From positions 1 through 64,000 of the forward strand of contig JAFVTX010000001.1 of assembly GCA_017503015.1 (NCBI GenBank): a DNA stretch of 64,000 bases, in the 5' to 3' direction. Made by a program: the position numbers and the translations under genes. Origin of the DNA: Fibrobacter sp. GTDB lineage: Bacteria; Fibrobacterota; Fibrobacteria; Fibrobacterales; Fibrobacteraceae. Below the pieces are notes generated by a model that saw only the letters and a list, made by a program, of their open reading frames with translations, did no database searches and was not told the DNA's origin. Positions 49,364-58,115 of this stretch are shown piece after piece; position 1 is the stretch's first letter, and each line of letters opens with the position of its first letter.

Positions 49364-51412
49364 ATGAATTGCAGATTAAACTTTTTCGCCTTATCAGTTT
49401 GCGCTTTCGCGGCACAGTCTTTTGCCGCTGACTGGTATGCGAAAGATAATTTGCAACCTGGTCACGACCCGAGCATGGTACGGTTCGAGGACGGCTACGC
49501 CCTCATGAGCACGAATAACAATCTGCAACTGTGGACCTCGGAAGATGCCTACAACTGGCAGAACCACCGCTCCACCGTGAGTGCCATTCCGCAGTGGGCC
49601 TTCACCTACGCGCCCAAGACCGAGGGCATCTGGGCTCCGGATATTTTCTACATGAACGGCGAATTTCGCGTTTACTATTGCGTGTCGGAATTCGGCGTGC
49701 GCAATTCGGCCATCGGCTATACCGCAACGACCTCAATTGTGCCGGGAACAACGGGCTACGGCTGGAAAGACCACGGCCATGTTTTCCATACCAAAGAAGG
49801 AACGGACAAATACAACGCAATTGACGCCGACGTGGTGCGTGACACCGAAGGCAATTACTGGATGGCGTTCGGTTCGTTCGGGCTCGGCATCCAGCTAATC
49901 AAGCTTGACGCAACTACGGGCTACCAAGCGAGTGACGACAAGACCGTCTACAACATTGCGCGCCGTACGAGCAGCGCGAGCGGTGGAGCCGAAGAAGGCC
50001 CGAGCCTGATTGAGCATAACGGTCAGTACTTCCTGTTTACCGCATGGGACAAGTGCTGCATGCAGGGCCCGGATATCGAGCAGACTACCTACAAGACGGC
50101 TTACGGCCGCGCCGACAAGGTGACTGGTCCGTATGTTGACCGCGCCGGTTATACCATGGCGAACGGCGGCGGCACAATTCTGTTGGAGCGTTACGGGCGC
50201 TATGTGGGGCCAGGTGGCGGCGAGGCTTTCCAGGACCTGAACCGCGTGCGCTTTGTGCACCATTATTACGATTTGAATGGCGACAAGTACAACCATATTC
50301 ACATTCGTGACGTCGTGTTTACCGACGATAACTGGGCAGAGATGGGACAGCCCTTTCTCGGCCGTTATTTGAGTGCCGAAGTCGAACACGGCGCGCTGAC
50401 CCGCGCAGTGTCGAGCGACCTTGTGATTTCTTCGAGCAGTACTGCGTCGAACGGGGAATACCTCGCTTACGTGAATACCGAAGGTTCCAAGATTCTCCTG
50501 CCCATGAACATTATGCAGGCGGGAGATTACCTGCTGCGTTACCGCTACGCCAACGGAGGCGATGCGGCCGCGACGCACAAGGTGACGGTGAATGGCAAGT
50601 CACAGACGGTAACGCTCCCGCCCACAGGTTCCTGGGGCACATTCCCCGAAAAGTCTGTGATGATGGTGCCCGCGAAACTCAAGCGGGGCGGTAACTTCAT
50701 CGAACTTGAACCATTGCCTAACGGAAATTTTGCGGAACTGGACCGCATCGACTTCTTGCGCATTATCCGCGATACGATTCCCGCGAACGGCTTTGACAAC
50801 GGCATCCGCGTGCGTTTGACTGCTGACGACGAGTTCGCCATCAAGGACGGCGGCTACGCGATTTTCGAGAACGTGGTGTTGGATTCCATTACGAGCACGG
50901 AAGTGGCTATCGAGGTGAAGAGCCTTACGGGCGGCAAACTCAGCATTCGCGACGGCAAAAAGGACGGGACCGTTCTTTCGGAATGCGAACTGGTGGCAGC
51001 CAATGCAAAGTCGGTGGCTAACGGTTGGACAACGGTGTACTGCTCGGACCTCAAAAGCCTCGGTGGCGTGAAGGACTTTTACCTGACGGCGTCCGGCATC
51101 TCGGGCGAAGCGATTGTCAAGAACATCGTACTTGCAAGTTCGCCGGGGACGAATGTTTGCAATCAGGAACCGTGCGGCGACCCGATTTCCAGTTCCAGCA
51201 AAATTCCAAAGGTTTCGCTCAACAGCCATCACTCCGTTTTATTAGATAATGGCGTCTATACGGTTCACTTCAACAAACCAGGAAACTATGAAGTCTTCGC
51301 GATCAATTCAATTGGACAAGTGATGGCTCGCCGTAGTACAAATGGTGTTGCCGACATTCAATTTAATAGACTTCCGAAAGGGAAATATTTTTTTAAGGTA
51401 AATACGCAGTAA
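49364..51412 (+). CDS. GH43 glycoside hydrolase with CBM6 modules
   Basis: A ~682-aa secreted enzyme for plant polysaccharide breakdown, most like arabinan-active GH43. Signal peptide (FFALSVCAFAAQSFA). Five-bladed GH43 domain with three acidic catalytic positions: PGHDPSMVRF (base Asp), NAIDADVVRD (Asp) and GGAEEGPSLI (acid Glu). Then a CBM6-like beta-sandwich (GEYLAYVNTEGSKILLP ... ELDRIDFLRI), a second CBM6-like module (YAIFENVVLDSI ... DFYLTASG), a short Ser linker and a C-terminal sorting-like domain (GNYEVFAINSIGQVMARR). ATG 49364 follows GAGGAG. Confidence 0.9.
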   Translation: MNCRLNFFALSVCAFAAQSFAADWYAKDNLQPGHDPSMVRFEDGYALMSTNNNLQLWTSEDAYNWQNHRSTVSAIPQWAFTYAPKTEGIWAPDIFYMNGEFRVYYCVSEFGVRNSAIGYTATTSIVPGTTGYGWKDHGHVFHTKEGTDKYNAIDADVVRDTEGNYWMAFGSFGLGIQLIKLDATTGYQASDDKTVYNIARRTSSASGGAEEGPSLIEHNGQYFLFTAWDKCCMQGPDIEQTTYKTAYGRADKVTGPYVDRAGYTMANGGGTILLERYGRYVGPGGGEAFQDLNRVRFVHHYYDLNGDKYNHIHIRDVVFTDDNWAEMGQPFLGRYLSAEVEHGALTRAVSSDLVISSSSTASNGEYLAYVNTEGSKILLPMNIMQAGDYLLRYRYANGGDAAATHKVTVNGKSQTVTLPPTGSWGTFPEKSVMMVPAKLKRGGNFIELEPLPNGNFAELDRIDFLRIIRDTIPANGFDNGIRVRLTADDEFAIKDGGYAIFENVVLDSITSTEVAIEVKSLTGGKLSIRDGKKDGTVLSECELVAANAKSVANGWTTVYCSDLKSLGGVKDFYLTASGISGEAIVKNIVLASSPGTNVCNQEPCGDPISSSSKIPKVSLNSHHSVLLDNGVYTVHFNKPGNYEVFAINSIGQVMARRSTNGVADIQFNRLPKGKYFFKVNTQ

Positions 51413-51443
51413 GGCAGAATCTCTTACGTGTTGAGCAATATTT

Positions 51444-51476
51444 TTTTTCACTATGCGTGTGACGCATAGTGAAAAA
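51444..51476. terminator. Bidirectional terminator
   Basis: TTTTTCACTATGCGT-gtg-ACGCATAGTGAAAAA, perfect 15-bp arms with T/A ends on both sides, between converging GH43 and PAP2 genes. Confidence 0.9.
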
Positions 51477-51477
51477 C

Positions 51478-52347
51478 TTATATTCTCACGCTGAGCACGG
51501 CGCCTTTGGTGTCGCTGTAGAATAGCGGGGCGATGGTGACCTTGGGCGGGGTCTGCTTTTCGCCGGCTTTTTCCTTGTAGAACACGCTGCCGATGTACCA
51601 GCCGATGGAGGCTCCCATCAAAGTTCCTGCGACGGCGTCGGAGAACCAATGGGCCTCCCCTTTTGCGCCGAGCACCATGCTTGTCGCGATGTAGCCCGCA
51701 TACAGGGCGCAGCCCGCCACGACGAGGGGCTTGTCGCGGTTGTAGCTTGCGATGCTCATGGCCATGGCCGCGTTGGTCATGGAATGCCCCGAGGGCCAGC
51801 CGTAAAAGACTCCGCGCCTGAAGAACCCCCACTTGAAATCGCGGGAACGCTCGCCGCTGTTGAGTTCTGCGTCAGGGTGCTCGCGTGCCGAAATCGCCTT
51901 GAGAATATTGTTGTAGAGGAACGCCACGGCGGTGGCCTGCACGGCGACGGCACCGGTGTTGTTCAGCGCGCGGTTGTCGCTGATAAAGTACATGTAGCCG
52001 GGGACGAGTATCGGGAAGAACGTCCCCATCATCATGCCGGGAGTGAACGCGATGCCGTACGTGAGCTGGTCCTGACGGGCTGCAAAACGCGCCACCATCA
52101 AGTCGTTATTTTCCATCGAGAACTTGTACGTAAGCGCTCCACCGAGCATGTGGAACCCGAGCGGCCAGCCGAACGCACTCAGCAACATGTTATGGCCCAA
52201 GTGATCGAACGGGGAAAGCTTTTGCGCGGTATCGACAGTCACCGAGGTTGTTACGGAATCTGCTTCGACAGCAGCGGAACCCGTGGCACAAGCAAAAGCC
52301 AAAACCACCATCCAACGAAGCGCTATTTTGTCTAGACGAAAAATCAA
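51478..52347 (-). CDS. PAP2-family phosphatase
   Basis: A 289-aa exported or membrane phosphatase of the PAP2 superfamily (lipid phosphate or undecaprenyl-diphosphate type). Signal segment (MVVLAFACATGSAAV), several membrane-type helices, and the family motifs ISAREHPDAE (K/RxxxxxRP-like, degenerate), WPSGHSMTNAA and GEAHWFSDAVAG with the catalytic His. TTG start at 52347 follows GAGG by 8 nt. Role: dephosphorylation of lipid-linked phosphates at the envelope; the substrate is not known. Confidence 0.85.
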   Translation of the reverse strand: MIFRLDKIALRWMVVLAFACATGSAAVEADSVTTSVTVDTAQKLSPFDHLGHNMLLSAFGWPLGFHMLGGALTYKFSMENNDLMVARFAARQDQLTYGIAFTPGMMMGTFFPILVPGYMYFISDNRALNNTGAVAVQATAVAFLYNNILKAISAREHPDAELNSGERSRDFKWGFFRRGVFYGWPSGHSMTNAAMAMSIASYNRDKPLVVAGCALYAGYIATSMVLGAKGEAHWFSDAVAGTLMGASIGWYIGSVFYKEKAGEKQTPPKVTIAPLFYSDTKGAVLSVRI

Positions 52348-52363
52348 GATTTGACCTCGTTTA

Positions 52364-52981
52364 TTATTTCGAGAGCGCCTTCACCCAATCGCGGACAACG
52401 TTTTCGGAATCCTTGACCTTGCTTCCGCGCACAGAAAGGGCGGCCTTCTTGTCGAATGCAGCACCCTTCGCCTGCATTAACTTTTCGAGCGTAGGTAGGC
52501 TCCCGGCACCGTCAGAGGAGCCCTCGTGAGAGAAGAACGCATAGACGTTTTTGCCTTGCAGGTTCGCCTGCTTCAGGAATGTCATCACGGGCATCGGCAC
52601 GTCGTACCACCAGACCGGAAAGCCGACAAACACCGTCTTGTAACGTTTCATTTCTTCGTCGCTCAAGGAGAGGTTTATCTCGGGATAAATATTTCCGTCC
52701 TTTTCCTTTTTGGCGACATCGACTGTTTCGTTGTAGCTAACAGGGTATTCTTCCTTGCGCAAGATGCGGGCGTAATCGGCTCCGACTTCGTCGGCAATCC
52801 AGTGCGCCATGCTCCGCAAGTGCCCAGACCAGGTGAAATACACCACCAGCACATCGCCTTTTTTCGAGAAATCCGCATCGGCGTTTTGGTCGGCCCTGTT
52901 GCGCTCGGCACAGCCCACCAAGGAGAGCAGGGCCAGCGCAAGCGTTAAGACAAGAGTAAAAATTCTAGCGAGTTTTTTCAT
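52364..52981 (-). CDS. Flavodoxin-like lipoprotein
   Basis: A 205-aa flavodoxin-fold protein with a lipoprotein-type signal (TLALALLSLVGCAERN). The FMN-binding region starts VLVVYFTWSGHLRSMAHWIA; the second loop FVGFPVWWYDVPMPVMTFL and the third AFFSHEGSSDGAGS are typical of exported flavodoxins. It carries electrons or acts as an NAD(P)H-dependent quinone-type reductase at the outer face of the membrane. ATG 52981 follows AAAGGA. It lies 150 bp after the SirTM gene on the same strand, which with that group suggests a redox role. Confidence 0.87.
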   Translation of the reverse strand: MKKLARIFTLVLTLALALLSLVGCAERNRADQNADADFSKKGDVLVVYFTWSGHLRSMAHWIADEVGADYARILRKEEYPVSYNETVDVAKKEKDGNIYPEINLSLSDEEMKRYKTVFVGFPVWWYDVPMPVMTFLKQANLQGKNVYAFFSHEGSSDGAGSLPTLEKLMQAKGAAFDKKAALSVRGSKVKDSENVVRDWVKALSK

Positions 52982-53130
52982 GGAATGTTCCTTTTGGGCT
53001 ATCTTTCTTAAATACAAATTAGATAAAACATCACCGATTCGCAATAGTAAAAATACGGCCGAAATTAACGATTTTACAGTTCGGAAATTTTTATAATTAC
53101 CGGTTTGCGACGGGAACACCGACTAGAGCA

Positions 53131-54030
53131 CTAGAAGAGAGACGTCACCACCTCGCCGATATCGCCGTCGACGCATAACGAGCGGGGCCCGATGTCGTCG
53201 GGAGCGTAGGCCTGTCCGTAGTTGATGCAGGCGTAGGTGGCGTTCGAATTCAGGGCGGTCATTTGCCAGAACGGGTACTTGATGATTCCGGGGGTGTTCA
53301 TGCCTACGCCCAGTTCCAGGAACAGCACGTTTCCACCGCGCATGGCGTTACATCTGTCGAGAAATTCGCGGTAACGTTTTGCAGCACGGTGCCAGCCGTC
53401 GTCTTCTACGAAGGTGGAATCGGAACGCAGGTTCATGGACATGGGGCGGCCGCAAATGGGGCACCTGGGCAACAGTTCCGCAGGGACGGTCATGGCGCCG
53501 AACAAGCCCGTCTCTTTTGAAAAGCCCTGGGCGTCGAACATGGCACGAATCTGCTTTTCGTTGTCGTAGGTGCAGGGGTGGCACGGCTTGCTGCATTGGA
53601 AAAGCCCGTAATCGCCCTGGGTGTAAAAGAGCCGTTCCTTGTCAAAGCCCGCTTTCTGGAAACAATGGTCCACGTTGGTGGTAAGGACAAAGTAATCCTT
53701 ACACTGTAGGATTTTCAGGAGGTTTTCGTAGACGGGTTTCGGGGCGGCCATGTAGCGGTTTATCGTGACATAGCGGCTCCAGAAGGCCCACATTTCTTCG
53801 GGAGTCCCGTAAGGGAAAAAGCCGCCGGAATACATGTCCGAAAAACCATACTTTACAGAAAAGTCGGCGAAGTACTTGACAAAGCGTTCCCCGGAATAGG
53901 TAAATCCCGCCGATGTTGAAAGTCCGGCGCCCGCGCCCACGACGACGGCCTCCGCCCTTGCCAGCGCCTTTTTCAGTCTCGATACTTCGGCAGAAAAATC
54001 ATCCGTTGATTTTTTCAAAAATCCACGCAT
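53131..54030 (-). CDS. SirTM-class sirtuin (protein ADP-ribosyltransferase)
   Basis: A 299-aa sirtuin. NAD-binding GAGAGLSTSAGFTYSG (near residues 32-47), VLTTNVDHCFQKAG, and a zinc ribbon with CSKPCHPC and CPICGRPM. Sirtuins of this class sit next to a zinc-macrodomain gene, as here, and ADP-ribosylate a partner protein, classically a lipoyl-carrier GcvH-L; no such carrier or lipoate ligase is in this operon, so the target is open. The start MRGFLKKS (54030) lies inside the end of the macrodomain gene (32-bp overlap). Confidence 0.87.
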   Translation of the reverse strand: MRGFLKKSTDDFSAEVSRLKKALARAEAVVVGAGAGLSTSAGFTYSGERFVKYFADFSVKYGFSDMYSGGFFPYGTPEEMWAFWSRYVTINRYMAAPKPVYENLLKILQCKDYFVLTTNVDHCFQKAGFDKERLFYTQGDYGLFQCSKPCHPCTYDNEKQIRAMFDAQGFSKETGLFGAMTVPAELLPRCPICGRPMSMNLRSDSTFVEDDGWHRAAKRYREFLDRCNAMRGGNVLFLELGVGMNTPGIIKYPFWQMTALNSNATYACINYGQAYAPDDIGPRSLCVDGDIGEVVTSLF

Positions 54031-54820
54031 AGATAGCCTCGTCCTTTTCGCTGAAAACGTTGAAGACAACCTTCATGGGGTTTTGCGTACGGCGTTTCCA
54101 TTCCAGCACCGTATCCACCGCGATTTGGGCGGCACGTTCCGGCGGGAAACGGAATACACCTGTAGAAATACAGCAGAAGGCAATAGATTCAACACCGTTC
54201 CGGGCCGCAACTTCGAGGCAGTTCCTGTAGCACGATTCCAGCAACTCGCAGTCCCGTTCCGTAAGGCCGTAGCCCACGATTGGCCCCACCGTGTGCAGCA
54301 CGTATTTGCAGGGCAGGTTGTAGGCCGGCGTGATTTTCGCCTGTCCCGTAGGTTCGGGGTGCCCTTGCCGTTTCATCAGGGCGTCGCAAGCGCTACGGAG
54401 ACGAACTCCCGCGAAAGTGTGGATGCAGTTGTCGATACAGCTGTGGCAAGGCTGCCAGCAACCCGTCATGCCGCTGTTTGCCGCATTCACGATTGCATCC
54501 ACCCTGAGGGTGGTGATGTCGCCGTGCCACAGGAACAAGGAATCGCCAAACAAGTCTGGCGCACCCGCACTGAACCGCCTGCCAACACTTTCGATGTCCG
54601 CAATGTCCGTTATTCCGCGGTCACGGATGGATTCCTGCAGGTATTCGTCCTGAATCCTGTAGAATTCATCGCTTGCGGGGGCGGCCTCCCGCACGTTCAT
54701 CAAGGAACGTAGCAGGATTTTCTGTCCTTCGGCGTCCGCGGGGATGGTCGTGCCGCTGTACCTGGGACTTTCCGCCAATAGATACTTTATCAGGAATAGT
54801 CTGCGCTCTGCTTGGTTCAT
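53999..54820 (-). CDS. Zinc-type macrodomain ADP-ribosyl hydrolase
   Basis: A 273-aa protein that removes ADP-ribose from proteins. Signatures: VDAIVNAANSGMTG, the zinc site CWQPCHSCIDNCIH, KYVLHTVGPIVGYGLT, and the phosphate loop SISTG-like (CCISTGVFRFP). This is the eraser that pairs with the SirTM writer immediately downstream. ATG 54820 follows GGGAGG. Its 5' end is overlapped for 155 bp by the extended frame of the Rrf2 gene. Confidence 0.9.
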   Translation of the reverse strand: MNQAERRLFLIKYLLAESPRYSGTTIPADAEGQKILLRSLMNVREAAPASDEFYRIQDEYLQESIRDRGITDIADIESVGRRFSAGAPDLFGDSLFLWHGDITTLRVDAIVNAANSGMTGCWQPCHSCIDNCIHTFAGVRLRSACDALMKRQGHPEPTGQAKITPAYNLPCKYVLHTVGPIVGYGLTERDCELLESCYRNCLEVAARNGVESIAFCCISTGVFRFPPERAAQIAVDTVLEWKRRTQNPMKVVFNVFSEKDEAIYAWIFEKING

Positions 54821-55268
54821 GTTTCCTCCCGGACGGTTCAGGGGCGGTCTTGAGTTGTGCGGCGAGACCCTTCAGGGTCGTCTTCTCCAGTTCCATTTCC
54901 AGCGCCATCTGCGCCGAATTCAGGGCCGGGTCCAGCAGGCGGTGGATGTTCTTGCCTACGGGGCACAGCGGATTCGGTTCCGGGTGGAAACTGAAGACGA
55001 TCCGTTCCTCGTCGTTATCGTTGATGGCCTTGTAGACATCCAGGAGCGTTATCTTGTCGGCAGGACGCGCAAGGTGAGAGCCCCCTACGCCAGGAGCCGT
55101 CTCTACCAGGCCCGCCTTTTGCAACTGCAAAAGGACCTTGCGGATGATGACCGCATTCACGCCGGTGCTGCCCGATATGAATTCCGAGGTCACCCGTTCC
55201 GAACCCTCGAAGAAGTGGATGCAAAGCAAGGTATGGACCGCCGCCGTAAAACGAACGCTGACTTTCAT
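54666..55268 (-). CDS. Rrf2-family transcription regulator, extended C-terminus
   Basis: An Rrf2 regulator: winged helix (KVSVRFTAAVHTLLCI, TSEFISGSTGVNAVIIRKVL, LQKAGLVETAPGVGGSHLAR) and dimer helix. It lacks the three-cysteine Fe-S triad of IscR (only LCPVG is seen), so it probably senses something else. A normal Rrf2 ends near residue 145; here the frame runs on ~55 residues into the macrodomain gene with low-quality sequence, so the normal stop seems lost. Start ATG 55268. It is the likely controller of this operon; AACAATTGTT (55281-55290) precedes it. Confidence 0.83.
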   Translation of the reverse strand: MKVSVRFTAAVHTLLCIHFFEGSERVTSEFISGSTGVNAVIIRKVLLQLQKAGLVETAPGVGGSHLARPADKITLLDVYKAINDNDEERIVFSFHPEPNPLCPVGKNIHRLLDPALNSAQMALEMELEKTTLKGLAAQLKTAPEPSGRKHEPSRAQTIPDKVSIGGKSQVQRHDHPRGRRRTENPATFLDERAGGRPRKR

Positions 55269-55280
55269 AATCCACAATTT

Positions 55281-55290
55281 AACAATTGTT
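55281..55290. promoter_or_regulatory. AACAATTGTT palindrome before Rrf2 gene
   Basis: Perfect 10-bp palindrome 13 bp upstream of the Rrf2 start, sharing ATTGTT/AACAAT with the operon promoter region at 56169-56212. Confidence 0.4.
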
Positions 55291-55314
55291 GCCCGCGTTC
55301 ACGCGTGCCTTGGC

Positions 55315-56112
55315 CTATTTGTAGAACATTCCTGCCGTCATGTCCAGGTAATTTTCGCCGGAGTAGTTCGCGAATTCCTGCTTCATGGCGCTCTTGAATG
55401 CCGCCGGGTTCACGTTCTTGAGGGCGATATTCTTCATCACCTTCAGGTACTGGATTTTTGCACGGGCATCTTCCAGATTTTCCACCGTGTAGTGTGACGT
55501 GAGAATCAGGGAAATTCCGCGGTCGATGTAATCCGTGAGCTGCGCGATGATGGCATCGGCGTGCTTGCTCCCTGCCACGATGGAATGGACGTCGTGGCCC
55601 ATCATGTGGGTGTAGACAACGTTGATTTCGGGAAACTCGATATCGAATGCCTCCTGGGTCGCGACAATGCGCATGTCGATGTCCGCCAAATTCAAAGTCT
55701 CGCCTTCGATAAAGTCTGTCGTCGCGTAGATGGAACAGTCGAACGCATCGCCAAAAGCCGCCGTGAAATTCTTGACCAGGGCCGCACCTCCCCCGTTATG
55801 GTTGTAATCGTCGGCATGGCGGGTGCTGTACACGGGAGCCCCCTTCATGAAAGTCGCGCCCGCGCCATGGTAGGCAATCACCGTGCCCACGAATTCAACC
55901 GAAAGGCCCTTGATGTAGGCCTCCAGTTCCTTGATGTTGTCGAAGAAACAGGGGGCTTCGACCATGAACATCTTGCCGCCCTTTTCCAGCAAGAAACATT
56001 CGTCGGTTATCAGGTCGTTTGTCTTGTAGGCGTGCAGCTTGACCGCGCCGAAATCGTAGACTTCCACGACGCCCTTGCCAAGTTTTACGGTCTTGAAATT
56101 GTTCTTTTCCAT
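55315..56112 (-). CDS. Metallo-beta-lactamase-fold-like protein
   Basis: A 265-aa protein that looks like the N-terminal half of FprA-type flavoproteins (MBL fold: DECFLLEKGGKMFMVEAPCF, VGTVIAYHGAGATFMKG, VYSTRHADD, YTHMMGHDVHSIVAG, ILTSHYTVENLEDA). The canonical metal motif HxHxDH is replaced by YHGAGATF, so a standard dimetal site is not present. No flavodoxin domain is attached, but a flavodoxin gene lies nearby (52364). First gene of the operon with Rrf2, macrodomain and SirTM; good ribosome site (AAGGAG) and promoter. Function unknown, probably redox-related. Confidence 0.75.
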   Translation of the reverse strand: MEKNNFKTVKLGKGVVEVYDFGAVKLHAYKTNDLITDECFLLEKGGKMFMVEAPCFFDNIKELEAYIKGLSVEFVGTVIAYHGAGATFMKGAPVYSTRHADDYNHNGGGAALVKNFTAAFGDAFDCSIYATTDFIEGETLNLADIDMRIVATQEAFDIEFPEINVVYTHMMGHDVHSIVAGSKHADAIIAQLTDYIDRGISLILTSHYTVENLEDARAKIQYLKVMKNIALKNVNPAAFKSAMKQEFANYSGENYLDMTAGMFYK

Positions 56113-56172
56113 TTTGAATCTCCTTGGGCCAAGCCCGTTTTTGTTTGATTTTAATCAGTTGTTCTTTAATTG

Positions 56173-56212
56173 TTACAACACAAAATATATCCAATTATCG
56201 TTGTAATGTCAA
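56173..56212 (-). promoter_or_regulatory. Sigma-70 promoter and operator of the ADP-ribosylation operon
   Basis: On the minus strand TTGACA (56212-56207), 17-bp spacer, TATATT (56089+95 = 56189-56184). GTTGTAA/TTACAAC inverted repeats lie at 56200-56206 and 56173-56179, in the spacer and just past the -10 box, well placed for repression. Confidence 0.8.
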
Positions 56213-56285
56213 TAGAACAACTAGAAATTTAAAGTAAAAATTTGGTTACAAAAAAGAACAAGGGGTAGTTAGAGTTTTCGGACGT

Positions 56286-56810
56286 TTATTCCACCGAGAA
56301 TGTCGCCTTCACGTTCCCTTTTCCGAGGATTTCTTTGAGGCGTTTCTTGTTCACGTTGTCGATACGGGCGAGGCGCGTGAAGTTCCAGGAGTTCTTGTCG
56401 TAGTAGATGGTGATGGAGTTGCCCTGATAAAGGATGATGTCGCCCGCGTCGGTGTCGATTTGCGTGTCGTTGCGCGGAAAACTGCGCGGCAGGTCGGCCA
56501 CCTTCTCGAAACTGCCGTAGTCGTGCATGTCGAGCGTGAGGTCGCCCTGCGCAAGGAATTCGGCGAAGGCCTTGGCGGAGGAATTTTCTTCGAACGTTGC
56601 CGTGAAGGCGGTATCGTTCACATGGATTTTGAGTTTCACGGGAGCCTCCCCCACTTTAGATGTTGAACTGGCCGATGAACTTGCGGGCACTGCGTCGGGC
56701 GTTTTACTGGCGGACGATTTCGGCGTCTGGGTTTCGGGTTGCGTCGAATGGCTTGCGGCATCGCTGCAGGCGACCAGAAAGAACAACGCTATAAGTACAA
56801 TGTTTCGCAT
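56286..56810 (-). CDS. Lipoprotein with cyclophilin-like domain
   Basis: A 174-aa lipoprotein. Signal peptide and lipobox IALFFLVACSDA, Ser/Thr/Pro-rich linker, then a compact beta-domain (LKIHVNDTAFTATFEENSSA, DLTLDMHDYG, AGDIILYQGNSITIYYDKNS, FTRLARIDN) of the cyclophilin-like type often found beside flavodoxins in other genomes. Role unknown; family members are not shown to be peptidyl-prolyl isomerases. Start MRNIVLIAL (56810). Confidence 0.82.
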   Translation of the reverse strand: MRNIVLIALFFLVACSDAASHSTQPETQTPKSSASKTPDAVPASSSASSTSKVGEAPVKLKIHVNDTAFTATFEENSSAKAFAEFLAQGDLTLDMHDYGSFEKVADLPRSFPRNDTQIDTDAGDIILYQGNSITIYYDKNSWNFTRLARIDNVNKKRLKEILGKGNVKATFSVE

Positions 56811-56849
56811 ACACACAATATAAATAATTGTGCGAGCGATTCAAAATAC

Positions 56850-58040
56850 TTATTTGCTATGACTCACTATGCCTTTTGCGCATAGTGAACCGCTGGCGAG
56901 AACCGAAACAAGCGTCAAAACGGCACCCACAACAAGGACAATCAAAACGCTCGTGGCAATGTCCCCCATGCCGACCAGCGGAGAGACGATTCCGCCCATC
57001 AAGAAGCCCGATGCCCCGATGGCCGCTGCAGCGGTGCCTGCATTTGCGCGTTCCGCATTCAATGCCAATGCATTTGCGGGGGGTTGACTCATGCCGAACA
57101 TGAACGTAAGCCCCATGAAGGCAACCTGCACAAGCGGGAGTAAAGCGTGTGTCAAGAGGGCGGCAGCGACGGCAATCGCGAAAACGAGCATCCCCGCGCC
57201 CGCGATTTTAAGAGCCCTGCGTTCGCTGCCGACTTTACCCGACAACGCACAACCGAACGCCGTAAACAACGCGTTCAGCGCAAAGCAGAGACTGAAGCCT
57301 ACAGGCGAAAGTCCATAGATTTTCTGGTAAATGAACGGCGAAGAGGCGATATACCCGAACAAAATAATCATTGGGAATGTGCATACTAGAAAATACAAAA
57401 CGTAGGTGCGGTTCTTGAACACTTTTGTATACAAGCTAAAGCTTGCCAAGACGGATTTTTTGCTGCGGCGCTTTACCGGGAGCGATTCCTGAAATTTTCC
57501 TGACATAAAGAGCAGCAGAGCACCATACAGGAGCAACACCGCGAAAGTCCCTTTCCAGCTCATGAAATTCAGCAAGAAACCACCCAGCACGGGGGCTACA
57601 ATCGGGGCGACTCCGTTCACCGCGCTCACCATGGCAAGGAACTTGGTGAGCACCGGGCCGCGGTAGGAATCCGCCGAAATGGAACGAGCAATCACGATAC
57701 CGCCGGATGCCGCCATGCCCTGCAACAAACGAAACACGTTGAAGGTTACGATGTTCGGTGCGACAATGCAGGCGACAGTCCCGCAAACAAAAAGCAACAG
57801 ACAAACTAGCAACAACTTTTTGCGGCCGTACTTGTCACTCAGTGGGCCTACAAAGAGCTGCCCCACCGAAAGCCCCAGCATGCTCATGGTGAGGCTCAGT
57901 TGCGCCATCGAGGGGCTTGCCGCAAAGTAATCGGCAAGGCTCGGAAGGGCCGGTAAGTAAAGGTCTGTCACGAAGGGGCCAAATGCCGAAAGCAAGCCAA
58001 GTAACAGCATAAGGAAAGTGAATTTCTGTTTTCCGCTCAT
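56850..58040 (-). CDS. MFS drug-efflux transporter (Bcr/CflA type)
   Basis: A 396-aa major-facilitator proton antiporter with 12 hydrophobic segments. Family signs: DLYLPALPSLADYF after helix 1, GPLSDKYGRKKLLL (motif A, loop 2-3), GMAASGGIVIARSI (motif B region) and LNFMSWKGTFAVLLLYG. Members export chloramphenicol, bicyclomycin and other drugs. ATG 58040 follows GAGGAA. A strong terminator lies only 36 bp upstream in the leader (58076-58115), suggesting attenuation control. Confidence 0.9.
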   Translation of the reverse strand: MSGKQKFTFLMLLLGLLSAFGPFVTDLYLPALPSLADYFAASPSMAQLSLTMSMLGLSVGQLFVGPLSDKYGRKKLLLVCLLLFVCGTVACIVAPNIVTFNVFRLLQGMAASGGIVIARSISADSYRGPVLTKFLAMVSAVNGVAPIVAPVLGGFLLNFMSWKGTFAVLLLYGALLLFMSGKFQESLPVKRRSKKSVLASFSLYTKVFKNRTYVLYFLVCTFPMIILFGYIASSPFIYQKIYGLSPVGFSLCFALNALFTAFGCALSGKVGSERRALKIAGAGMLVFAIAVAAALLTHALLPLVQVAFMGLTFMFGMSQPPANALALNAERANAGTAAAAIGASGFLMGGIVSPLVGMGDIATSVLIVLVVGAVLTLVSVLASGSLCAKGIVSHSK

Positions 58041-58075
58041 AAATTCCTCTTGGCGAAACCGCGCGGAATCGCCAT

Positions 58076-58115
58076 AAAAAAAGCCCGCAAAGCCATACAA
58101 CTGGACTTATGCGGG
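58076..58115 (-). terminator. Leader terminator (attenuator candidate) of the MFS gene
   Basis: Minus-strand stem CCCGCA(T)AAG(T)CCA-gttgta-TGGCTTTGCGGG followed by C and seven T. The gene on the other side (58195) is divergent, so no upstream minus-strand gene needs this terminator. Confidence 0.8.
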
